38,537 nt of DNA from positions 1 through 38,537 of the forward strand of contig JACDZF010000009.1 in the NCBI GenBank assembly GCA_013426795.1, written 5' to 3'. The translations under genes were made by a program, and so were the position numbers. Source of the stretch: Desulfocapsa sp. Lineage in GTDB: Bacteria > Desulfobacterota > Desulfobulbia > Desulfobulbales > Desulfocapsaceae. How positions within the stretch are numbered: position 1 is the stretch's first letter; each line of letters starts with the position of its first letter. Positions 25,517 through 33,330 of the stretch are shown in pieces. A model generated the notes under the pieces. It made no database searches and was not told the origin of the DNA. It saw nothing but the letters and a program-made list of their open reading frames with translations.

Positions 25517-25846
25517 TCATGCAGGCGGTGTTGATTCGTTCCTTACCGAGATCAATCCATTGCCGGCAAGTTCGTGAAAAAACGCGATCAGATCGGTGCG
25601 GCAGACATCTGTCTCTACATCATATTCGGCCATGATTTCACGGCAGATTTCCTGAAAGCTAACGGGTTGTTCCAGAAGCTTCCAGATGCTGGTTCCCACT
25701 TCATCCAGACCGCTGTAGGTTCCTGATTCCAGATCCAGGATAACCGTTTCGCCGACAAGCTCGGTGGAGAGCTTGTCGGCATGTCAGCAAAGAATCAGTG
25801 TGTCCAGATTTATATTTTCAACCGTAAAAACATCTGCAAATGACAT
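25517..25846 (-). pseudogene. Second PqqD-like B1 gene interrupted by one in-frame TGA
   Basis: A 110-codon frame from ATG 25846 (good AAGGAG site) to a TGA at 25517-25519, with one internal TGA at codon 21 (25784-25786). Downstream of it the PqqD pattern is intact: GETVILDLESGTYSGLDEVG, then SIWKLLEQP, and a C-terminal helix DLIAFFHELAGNGLI. By comparison with related proteins the stop replaces a position where Arg is common, so CGA to TGA is the simplest explanation. A restart is possible only inside the domain (GTG at 25699), which would lose the core strands. The family placement is secure; whether it is dead, recoded or a sequencing error is not. Confidence 0.75.
25751..25780 (-). other. 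Perfect hairpin 3 nt after the internal TGA
   Basis: On the minus strand GCCGACAAGCTC and GAGCTTGTCGGC form a 12-bp perfect stem with a 6-nt loop (TCCACC), starting three bases after the in-frame TGA at 25784-25786. The placement recalls a bacterial SECIS, but the loop lacks the expected G near its 5' side. There is no T-run, so it is not a terminator. Confidence 0.8.
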
Positions 25847-25981
25847 GGTGCTTACTCCTTTGCTCTAATACTGTCTGTCACAAATCCTCATCTTTTTGAA
25901 AAGGCGCATTCAACCCCCCTTGCCCCCTTGTCAGATGGAGGAATGAACATCTTCGAACACTTTGAGCTCAACTCTTTTGCA

Positions 25982-27352
25982 CTACATCGCGCCTTTCCCG
26001 GTGAGGACGATCTTGATCGTTTTTAGAAATATCACGAGATCCAAGGTGAAACAGCGGTTCTTGATATAGTAGAAATCGTACATCAGCTTCTGGCGGGTGT
26101 CTTCGATGGAATTGCCGTAGGGGTAATTAATCTGGGCCCATCCGGTGATCCCGGGTGCTGCCAGATGCCGTTCGGGATAATAGGAAATCTCCCTGGTGTA
26201 CATCTCCACGAGGCTGAGCGCCTCTGGCCTCGGACCGATCAGGCTCATTTCCCCCTTAAGGATATTGATCAACTGCGGCACTTCATCCAACCGTGTTTTG
26301 CGGATAATCCGGCCAACCCTGGTGATACGAGAGTCGTTATTGGTGGTCCAGTGCACGTTGTTCCGGTCAGCTCCATCGGTCATGGTCCTCAGTTTCCAGA
26401 CCCGAAAAGGCTTGCTCCCTCGGCCCATACGCATTTGTGAGTAGAATATCGGCCCCTGAGAATCAAGCTTGACCAGAAGGGCGGCAAAAGGAAACAGGGG
26501 CAAGGCGAGACAGATCCCGATACAGGAAAGCAGGATATCAAAGAAGCGTTTGGTGTACCAGAAGTACCGTTTGTCAGAGGTGCTTAAGGCAAGGATAAAC
26601 CAGTTGTCATTGAGATGGTCGATGGGGACCTTGCCTGTTATCTCTTCGATTACCTTCCTGAAATCAGAAACCTTAATCTTTTTCTGCATGCATTCCAGCA
26701 GAAGTTTCAGCAGTGTATCATCCAGGGTGATTTCTGCCACTATAACCTGATCAATCCCCCTTTCCACGACGATTGAGACAAGATCATCAATATTATTGCC
26801 CAGGCAAGGCAGCTGGTTGTCCGTTACCCGCCTCTCGTCTCCCTGGGAGATATAACCTTCAATGGTTGTACGAAGATAGGGACGGGAATGGATGAGCTGT
26901 GCCATCTCCGCACTCCTTTTTCCGTTACCAACAAGAATGGCCTTCCATTTGATGGATGCAACCATCCTCTCATTGATGATGTATCGAAAAAGAAGAATAA
27001 AGGTGAATGCGCTTACATAAAAGATGATAAATACAGCGCGTGGAACTGTGTTCCGCAGGAAAAAGAATACGACCGCTGATAAAATAGAGCCTGCCAGCAG
27101 TCCAGTGCCGAGGGGTATCGCCTGCTGAAGAAAGCGTTGTGAAATCTTATGGGGGGAATAGAGGTCAAAAAGCACGAAGAAGAAAAGAGCGGTCAGGGAG
27201 AGGGTCGCAAAGCCCGCAAGATAGTCGAAAGGAAGTCCAAAGGTGAAATGGGCCTGATGACCAAGGAGGATGGCGACGACGAAGGAAATGGCCATCGCCA
27301 TACTATCACTGACTACCACCAGCGCCTTTTTTTCTTTAAGGGTCGTTTTCAT
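25982..27352 (-). CDS. Undecaprenyl-phosphate sugar phosphotransferase (initiating glycosyltransferase)
   Basis: Starts polysaccharide repeat-unit synthesis by moving a sugar-1-phosphate from a nucleotide sugar to undecaprenyl phosphate. The 456-residue protein has the WbaP/ExoY-type layout: four to five N-terminal membrane helices, a CoA-binding-like domain (ILVGNGKRSAEMAQL, about residues 140-210), a re-entrant helix (ILLSCIGICLALPLFPFAALL), and the catalytic domain with VWKLRTM, TRLDEVPQLINILKGEMSLI, GPRPE and PGITGWAQINYP. The sugar specificity is not evident. It lies between the lasso genes and the nucleotidyltransferase gene and belongs functionally with the transferases at 28.9-38.4 kb. 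Confidence 0.93.
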   Translation of the reverse strand: MKTTLKEKKALVVVSDSMAMAISFVVAILLGHQAHFTFGLPFDYLAGFATLSLTALFFFVLFDLYSPHKISQRFLQQAIPLGTGLLAGSILSAVVFFFLRNTVPRAVFIIFYVSAFTFILLFRYIINERMVASIKWKAILVGNGKRSAEMAQLIHSRPYLRTTIEGYISQGDERRVTDNQLPCLGNNIDDLVSIVVERGIDQVIVAEITLDDTLLKLLLECMQKKIKVSDFRKVIEEITGKVPIDHLNDNWFILALSTSDKRYFWYTKRFFDILLSCIGICLALPLFPFAALLVKLDSQGPIFYSQMRMGRGSKPFRVWKLRTMTDGADRNNVHWTTNNDSRITRVGRIIRKTRLDEVPQLINILKGEMSLIGPRPEALSLVEMYTREISYYPERHLAAPGITGWAQINYPYGNSIEDTRQKLMYDFYYIKNRCFTLDLVIFLKTIKIVLTGKGAM

Positions 27353-27705
27353 TGATGAAAAATATTGAGCATGGAAAAGAGTTTATCCCCGTGCAGAAGC
27401 TATTATCCCGTTCATCGGGGTTAGCTCATGACTCCCTGTTCAGGTTATTCCACACCAGAGACAAAGGAAGCAAGCGAGCCGATATGGGAAATTATCATAT
27501 GTCCTTTTTTATTACCAACACCACATGGTCTGGCCCCCTAAATATATGGGGAAATAAATAAAAAAAGTTATAGTAGATCATCCTGCCACCTGGGGCTGAT
27601 GACCCGGTTGTTCCACTTTTAATTGGGTCAATGGTTTTTGGCAGGGGTTTTTCCGGGAAGAGATGTGCAGAAACAAGGAATTTATCATAAGAAGAAGCGT
27701 GATGT
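27353..27705. other. Divergent intergenic region
   Basis: About 350 nt between the sugar phosphotransferase (leftwards) and the nucleotidyltransferase (rightwards), so promoters for both should lie here. I see a small CCCC/GGGG hairpin near 27533-27550 and A+T-rich sequence. No consensus promoter pair is convincing and no gene is supported. Confidence 0.4.
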
Positions 27706-28821
27706 ATGGATAGATATTTTCTCACAATACTGGAACCTTTTCCCTTCAGGGAAAAAATATGCGGGAACCAAACACTCTTGCTCAACGGTGAAAAACTTGC
27801 CGTAGAATATAATGTGCTCATGCTCTTCTACACGCAGTTGAAGCGATACCTGAAAGAAACAGGACCCGATGAGGTCATTGACCATTTTATACAGGAACGT
27901 AAGCAGACTCTTCTCCAGCGAGTAGCATATTCGTTGCCACAAAGGGCAGTTGAGAAAGAAGTTCTCCGTTTGTTGCGGAAGGAAAACATTTCTGCCGTTG
28001 TAATCAAGGGAAGTGCAATTTCCCAGGATATCTATAAAAATATCAACTCTCGAACATCCTGTGATATTGACCTTCTTGTTAAAGAATCGGATGTTGCGAT
28101 GGCAGACAGTATCCTTGTTACAAACGGGTTCACTCGCTCTGATCTGGAGCCATTGCCTTTCTTGCTCTATCGACGGCATCACGCGACATATTTACCAAAA
28201 ATTCCCGGCCAACAAATTCCCATTGAATTGCATTGGAGTTTTTCCATCCCCGGATTTTTCAGACTTTCGTCCCGGCAGATATGGCAACAAGTTCAGGAGA
28301 ATAAAGATGGCGCCCTCAAGTTGTCACCGCAGGTGAATCTTATTCAGCTTTTCATGCATCACCATATGCACGCTTTGAGCCAATTAAGAAATGTGGTCGA
28401 TTTGTTCTGGGGAATTTATGCCTATGACAATGAAATTGACTGGCCTGATTTTACTGAAAATATTAAACAAATAGGGCTGCTTGGCACAACAAAAAACAGT
28501 GTCAGACAAATTGAGGCGCTCTGGCCGGAAAGGAGCAGGCAACTCCGCGGGTTGCAAATTTTAAAAAATACAACGAACAAAACGGTTTCATTCTTACCCG
28601 TTTACAGGTTGATCAAGTTGGAACCAAATGCAGGCCCCTTGAGTGTACGAGACAAGATTGTTTCGCGGCTGGTCCTCGACAGTTGGAGTACCCGGCTTTT
28701 CTCCTTTATAAAATCTGTTTTTCCTTCACCTGAAATTTTAGAGGAGCTTTATAAAGATCATCCCAACAAAGGCATGATCAGGAATTATTTCCGCTATATC
28801 CGCTGGCGCTACTTCACTTAG
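27706..28821 (+). CDS. Nucleotidyltransferase-family protein (NTP_transf_5-like)
   Basis: A 371-residue protein of the uncharacterised nucleotidyltransferase family that often appears beside PqqD-type and lasso/RiPP genes. Visible active-site elements are VVIKGSAISQDIY (about 98-110, the G-S strand-turn) and SRTSCDIDLLV with a DxD pair at Asp120/Asp122. The conserved ELHWSFSIPGFF and the HHHMHAL segment further on are typical of the family. It reads opposite to all neighbours and is A+T-rich like the lasso genes. It could add a nucleotide to a phosphorylated peptide or act on a sugar intermediate; the sequence does not decide. The ATG at 27706 lacks a strong ribosome site. Confidence 0.75.
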   Translation: MDRYFLTILEPFPFREKICGNQTLLLNGEKLAVEYNVLMLFYTQLKRYLKETGPDEVIDHFIQERKQTLLQRVAYSLPQRAVEKEVLRLLRKENISAVVIKGSAISQDIYKNINSRTSCDIDLLVKESDVAMADSILVTNGFTRSDLEPLPFLLYRRHHATYLPKIPGQQIPIELHWSFSIPGFFRLSSRQIWQQVQENKDGALKLSPQVNLIQLFMHHHMHALSQLRNVVDLFWGIYAYDNEIDWPDFTENIKQIGLLGTTKNSVRQIEALWPERSRQLRGLQILKNTTNKTVSFLPVYRLIKLEPNAGPLSVRDKIVSRLVLDSWSTRLFSFIKSVFPSPEILEELYKDHPNKGMIRNYFRYIRWRYFT

Positions 28822-28864
28822 TGGAATGGATTGAGGGTCAACGGGTGACTTTCTCAATCTGGTA

Positions 28865-29632
28865 TTATTGTTGCCCAAGCTTCTGTAAAAATACCCGCCA
28901 CAAAAACAACGGACTTGATATAAAATTCCGCTTGAATAATCTTCCTGGTTCTTGCAGGAGTCTTGGCAGCCACTCCAATCCCATCTTCTGAAAAACAGGA
29001 TGGGAGCGTTTGATATTACCTGCATAAAAGTCAAAGACCGCGCCAATGGCACCGATAAACTTCACGTCCAACTGATCCCGGTGTTGAAAGATCCATTTTT
29101 CCTGTTTGGGGGCGGTCATGCCGACCCAGAGCACATCGGGCCGGGCGGCGTTGACCGCCGCCACCATCTTCCGGCTGTCCTCGACACTGAACTCCGGCTT
29201 GTATGGCGGGGAACAGAAGCCCGCAATCCTTATATTCGGATATTCTGCGGCCATTTTGGTCTTTATCGTCATCAGGGTTTTTTCGCTGGAACCCAGAAAG
29301 AAATAGCTCCTGCCCCCGGTTTTATTCAATTGAGCGCTCAATCCCCAGAAAATATCACTGCCGGTAACCCGTTCCCGGATGGTGCCGCCGAGAATCCTGG
29401 AAGCAATGACGATCCCGATTCCGTCGGGAGTGACCAGGTCGGCGTCGCAGATGGCCTGGTGGAAGAGAGGATCATTGTTCGCTTCAACCAGAGAATGGGG
29501 GTTGGCGCAGACAAAGACCTTGCCCTTTTCGGTGTCATCAAGCCAGCTGCCAATGAGGTCAAGGCACTGAGAAACAGGTTGGCTGGTCACCGAATTGCCG
29601 AGGATGCTTTCAGCGGCGAGGAACTTGTTCAT
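28865..29632 (-). CDS. WecG/TagA/CpsF-family glycosyltransferase
   Basis: Adds a sugar (ManNAc-type in characterised members) to a lipid-linked intermediate. The 255-residue protein has the family core: VFVCANPHSLVEANNDPLF, DLVTPDGIGIVIASRILGG, ERVTGSDIF, and the signature VLWVGMTAPKQEKWIF followed by GAIGAVFDFYAGNIKRSH and GLEWLPRLLQEPGRL. The N-terminus overlaps the end of the upstream GT4 gene by 4 nt, implying coupled translation. It is the last gene of the leftward polysaccharide operon, ending 43 nt from the convergent stop of the nucleotidyltransferase gene. Confidence 0.93.
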   Translation of the reverse strand: MNKFLAAESILGNSVTSQPVSQCLDLIGSWLDDTEKGKVFVCANPHSLVEANNDPLFHQAICDADLVTPDGIGIVIASRILGGTIRERVTGSDIFWGLSAQLNKTGGRSYFFLGSSEKTLMTIKTKMAAEYPNIRIAGFCSPPYKPEFSVEDSRKMVAAVNAARPDVLWVGMTAPKQEKWIFQHRDQLDVKFIGAIGAVFDFYAGNIKRSHPVFQKMGLEWLPRLLQEPGRLFKRNFISSPLFLWRVFLQKLGQQ

Positions 29633-30852
29633 GAGAATGAACCTGTAGAGTGTTTTCGGCAGTTTAAAGTCGCCTTCTCATAGATTTCCATGAGGATTTT
29701 GTGGTTCGCGTCTGCCGTATATTTTTCTTCAAATTCCATCCTCGCATTTTGGCCCATTTTGCTTAATGACTTCTGATCATTCCAAAGAGTCTTTAGGGCA
29801 TGATAAAAGGCCAGGACATTTCCAGGTTCTACAAGGATACCATTTTCACCTTCATGAACAATGCACGGCAGAGAGCCAAGATTTGAGGCAGCCACCGGCA
29901 CTCCCAGAGCAAAGGCTTCACGAATGACCATGGGAAAACCTTCAAAACAGAGAGAAGGGACAACCATGAGCCGGGCCTGGGATAGTCTCTCCTGGGCCTT
30001 GGCAAATGGGAGCTGGCCCAGGAAATGTATCCTGTCGCCAAGACCAGACCGTTCAGACAAGGCCTGTAATTCCTGTCGCAGAGGACCATCACCGATGATG
30101 TCAAGCTCTGGACATTGCCGTCCCCATTGGAGCCAGGCAGCAAGGAGAACCTTTACGCCCTTCTCTTCGCTCAGTCTTCCTATAGAGACAACGCGTTGAG
30201 AACGTTTTTCCCAGGGTAACGGCTGGGGAGGATCAGCATAAAACTGGGGTTTAACGGAAACACGATCCCCCGGCAGTCCTGCTGCCACCATTAAATCCTT
30301 CTGGAACCGGGTCAGGGCAATAAAGGCATCCACCCTGTCCGTCCAGGTACCAAGTGCCCGATGAAGGGCAACACCAACCGCCAGAGGCAGGGTTGCCAGG
30401 CGGCTATTGCGGTAGCATCGGTGGACCAGGGAAGGAATTACGGTTCGCCCATCAAGACAATCGGTACATGGGCGGCCCTCCCGCATGGGAATGGCAGCCG
30501 GGCAGAAAAGACGGTAGTTGTGCAGGGTGAGTACCGTGGCGCAGCGTCGGCCCATGGCATAAAATACCCCTGGAGATAGAAGCGGAAAGGTGTTATGGGC
30601 ATGGACCACGTCGGGCTTGAAACGGACCACCTCTCGCCGCACCGCGCGAACCATCCAGGGATTCCAGGGGACAGCCAGCGCACCTCGGAGTGTTCCCAAC
30701 CCACCTTTGCCGCGGATTTCGTCACTGTGGCGGGTAAACTCCACCACTTCGTGACCATGTTGACGGAGCAGGCCCCGCTCCGCCTCATAGACCGCGTTCT
30801 CGCCACTGGGGGCGGCGGAGCCATAGAAGTTGTGGACAAGGAGGACTTTCAT
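29629..30852 (-). CDS. Family 4 glycosyltransferase
   Basis: A retaining GT-B glycosyltransferase of 407 residues from the ATG at 30852 (MKVLLVHNFYGSAAPSGEN), one base after the stop of the preceding gene. The acceptor domain is followed by the donor domain with VVSIGRLSEEKGVKVLLAAW, DIIGDGPLRQELQAL and the E-x7-E motif in EGFPMVIREAFALGVPVAAS. A Cys cluster (DCLDGRTV region with nearby CPAAIP) lies in the N-terminal domain, seen in some capsule transferases. The donor sugar is unknown. Confidence 0.92.
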   Translation of the reverse strand: MKVLLVHNFYGSAAPSGENAVYEAERGLLRQHGHEVVEFTRHSDEIRGKGGLGTLRGALAVPWNPWMVRAVRREVVRFKPDVVHAHNTFPLLSPGVFYAMGRRCATVLTLHNYRLFCPAAIPMREGRPCTDCLDGRTVIPSLVHRCYRNSRLATLPLAVGVALHRALGTWTDRVDAFIALTRFQKDLMVAAGLPGDRVSVKPQFYADPPQPLPWEKRSQRVVSIGRLSEEKGVKVLLAAWLQWGRQCPELDIIGDGPLRQELQALSERSGLGDRIHFLGQLPFAKAQERLSQARLMVVPSLCFEGFPMVIREAFALGVPVAASNLGSLPCIVHEGENGILVEPGNVLAFYHALKTLWNDQKSLSKMGQNARMEFEEKYTADANHKILMEIYEKATLNCRKHSTGSFS

Positions 30853-30853
30853 A

Positions 30854-32101
30854 TCAGTTGATGCTGACGCGCCCTTTCCATATCTTTGTCGCCATATCGG
30901 CAAGCATCCCCCCCGGCTCCCGCCGTGGCAGGTTCAATGCCTCGACAATACCGTCCGCAAAGCGTTCCAGGGACCAGTTGGCGATAATTGTTTGTGATTT
31001 TTTCCCCATTTCTCGCAAATCGCTATCAGTCAGCTCGCTTATGCGTGTCATAAGGACAGCCAGTTCATCCTTATTGCCGGGAGCAAAGGTCCAGCCGTTC
31101 TCTCCTTCTTTCACCAGGGTTTCGGCGGCACCGCAGCCCCGGCTGACCAGCACCGGCAGTGCGGCAGCCATGCCCTCATTCACCACCAACCCCCAAGGGT
31201 CAAGCACACTTGGAACGACCAGTGACTGAGCCAATCCATAATAGTAACAAATTTCAGTTCCCGTAATGATACCGGCAAACTTGATTCCCAACTCGTTCTG
31301 TGTCATCGCTTGGACCTGTTCCAGATGCGGGCCACCACCGACCAAAACCAGACTCCATGCTGCGACACCTGCTTGTGTACGATAGCGGCTATAGGCGGAG
31401 ACCAAGGCTTCCAGCCCCTTACGGGGAAGAAAACGTCCGACGAACAGAAAATATTTCTCCGGCAATCCCCTTTCGGTCCTCATGGCCTCGGCACTGGTGC
31501 GGGCGGTATCGGCATGACGGCGATAATATTCGTTGTCAACCACATCCACACCGTAAAGAACCCGTTCGCGGGGAAACCCCATCGTAACATAATAGGCCAG
31601 ATGAGATGGCGCGGGGATAAACACACCATCAATATTACGATGGATCAGCCGTTTAATGGCGATGGTCAGCCAGCCACGCTGATCTGTATGCTCCCAGGCG
31701 TCGTCCATCATTATTCGCCGACAATTGCTTGTCAGGCGATGGACATCGGCCGCCATTCCCTCAGGGAATGGCGTTGCCGGGGCGAATATCACATCTGGTT
31801 GCAGTTGCACAAGCACCTGCCGAACCGCCAGATGGATTTCAGTCGTCGTATGGTCGTTGTAGGAACTGTCGGGAAAACAACAGATATGTGCAAAATCATC
31901 CGGTGAGGTCTCTTGATGAAAACCGTATGTGGCGTCCTGGCTCGCAACCTCAATGGCGGTCAGACGGTGCCCAAGTGTGGCAAGGCGCAACTGTGCCTGC
32001 CTGATCCGGGCTCGATGATATGGCAGAAACCGCTGCCAGATAATGACCACGTGAAGGGGTATTAGTGATTGTTGTCTGGATGATGAAGAGTGTTTTTTCA
32101 C
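30854..32101 (-). CDS. Family 4 glycosyltransferase
   Basis: A 415-residue GT-B enzyme. The N-terminus (LHVVIIWQRFLPYHRARIRQ) is that of a set of capsule-locus transferases; the C-terminal donor domain shows FLFVGRFLPRKGLEALVSAY, LVGGGPHLEQVQ and the E-x7-E-like segment in DPWGLVVNEGMAAALPVLVS, where Asp replaces the first Glu. It is followed after one base by the next GT4 gene and preceded by a 257-nt spacer (32102-32358). That spacer has no supportable gene, though it may hold a decayed fragment (a short frame ending in PTVKQAA). Confidence 0.9.
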   Translation of the reverse strand: MKKHSSSSRQQSLIPLHVVIIWQRFLPYHRARIRQAQLRLATLGHRLTAIEVASQDATYGFHQETSPDDFAHICCFPDSSYNDHTTTEIHLAVRQVLVQLQPDVIFAPATPFPEGMAADVHRLTSNCRRIMMDDAWEHTDQRGWLTIAIKRLIHRNIDGVFIPAPSHLAYYVTMGFPRERVLYGVDVVDNEYYRRHADTARTSAEAMRTERGLPEKYFLFVGRFLPRKGLEALVSAYSRYRTQAGVAAWSLVLVGGGPHLEQVQAMTQNELGIKFAGIITGTEICYYYGLAQSLVVPSVLDPWGLVVNEGMAAALPVLVSRGCGAAETLVKEGENGWTFAPGNKDELAVLMTRISELTDSDLREMGKKSQTIIANWSLERFADGIVEALNLPRREPGGMLADMATKIWKGRVSIN

Positions 32102-32358
32102 TTAAATTCGATATCTTATAGCAAGGGTTTTTGCAGCTCTAACCCATATGTTCTGACCAGTAATATTTTTATCAGGCTGTCTTGGCCATGACAGGAGAGG
32201 TGGCTCCGATCGTTTGAACAGTATTTCACGTTTTTTAAGTGGAATCTCTGCATTTTTTACGCCGCCTGTTTAACCGTCGGCAGCATCACGGTCCACTGAT
32301 TCGTAAAACGTAACGGCCTTATTGGACAATATGTTTTTCATTTTATTACCAAAAACAA

Positions 32359-33330
32359 TCAGAACGAGCGGATCATATGCAATATTTTTGATGCCAAGTG
32401 TTGCGTGCGTGAAGGAAGGGTTCCCGGAAATTTTGATATAATGTTAAGGACTTGCAGTCGGGTATTCATCCCGATGTAACTGCTTGCATTCCGAATCTCC
32501 AACCGTGCATCGATGCCTCGATTGAGCATAATGAATACCACGGCACGCATACGGTGCCAGAGGGCCAGATATTCTTTCAGGCTTTGTTGCGTTTCAAGTG
32601 GTACAATGTCGAGAATTTCGGAGAGACTTTGAGCGACTTGATCCGGTTGTTGTGGTATGCGAGGCGGACGGTCAGACATTTGCTGCGGTGCATAAAAGCG
32701 GGCAAGTGGTGAGGCGCAGTAAGCAATATCGAAACGAACCGCCAGGCGCGCCCAAGTGAGCAGGTCTTCCCCTGCAATAATACCGACCGGAAACCCATTT
32801 ATTTCAATGATGGATTTTTTGTCAACGGCAACGGCTGATGAAGTGATAGGTGGGTCTGAAAATGTTGCGGTTTGAAAGTAGTCCAACAGTCTCCCCTCGC
32901 TGGTGCCAGCTGGGAAGCCACCTCGCAGGATGGCCAGTCGAGGTGGCTGTCCCATATAACAGATCATATAGCTTGTAGCAAAAACCCGGCATAAAGGAAA
33001 TTTTTCCCGGAGCCTGATAATGGTCTCCAAAAATTCCGGCAGCCACTCGTCATCCGCATCCAGAAACGCGACCAAGTCCGCCCTCGCCTCGGCAATGCCC
33101 CGGTTCCGGGCCGCAGAGACTCCACCATTGTTCTGGCGGATCATCCGTATCCGTGGGTCGTTCCAGGCGGCAACGACATCCGGCCCCTTGTCGGTGGAGC
33201 CGTCATCCACCACCAGCAGTTCGTAATCGGCAAAGGTTTGGGCAAGCACCGACTGGATGGCCCGGCCCACCTCATGCTCCTTATTGTAGAGCGGCATCAC
33301 CACGGAGAGAGCGGGGAGTTTCTCACCCAT
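32359..33330 (-). CDS. Family 2 glycosyltransferase
   Basis: A GT-A fold inverting transferase of about 323 residues from ATG 33330 (MGEKLPALSVVMPLYNKE), which overlaps the stop of the membrane polymerase gene by 8 nt. Motifs: SVVMPLYNKEHEVGRAIQSV, VVDDGSTDKGPD, ARNRGIAEA, and the DxD-containing FLDADDEWLP. The C-terminal part (about 220-320) is less conserved. Soluble, with no clear membrane helix. Confidence 0.92.
   Translation of the reverse strand: MGEKLPALSVVMPLYNKEHEVGRAIQSVLAQTFADYELLVVDDGSTDKGPDVVAAWNDPRIRMIRQNNGGVSAARNRGIAEARADLVAFLDADDEWLPEFLETIIRLREKFPLCRVFATSYMICYMGQPPRLAILRGGFPAGTSEGRLLDYFQTATFSDPPITSSAVAVDKKSIIEINGFPVGIIAGEDLLTWARLAVRFDIAYCASPLARFYAPQQMSDRPPRIPQQPDQVAQSLSEILDIVPLETQQSLKEYLALWHRMRAVVFIMLNRGIDARLEIRNASSYIGMNTRLQVLNIISKFPGTLPSRTQHLASKILHMIRSF

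Noticed and set aside
25784-25786. Firm call of a selenocysteine at the internal TGA
   Set aside because: The hairpin loop lacks the conserved G, PqqD domains have no known Sec member, and the aligned residue is usually Arg.
32102-32358. Possible transposase C-terminal remnant (frame ending PTVKQAA)
   Set aside because: Only about 25 codons, no inverted repeats or other transposase motif; recognition too weak to annotate.
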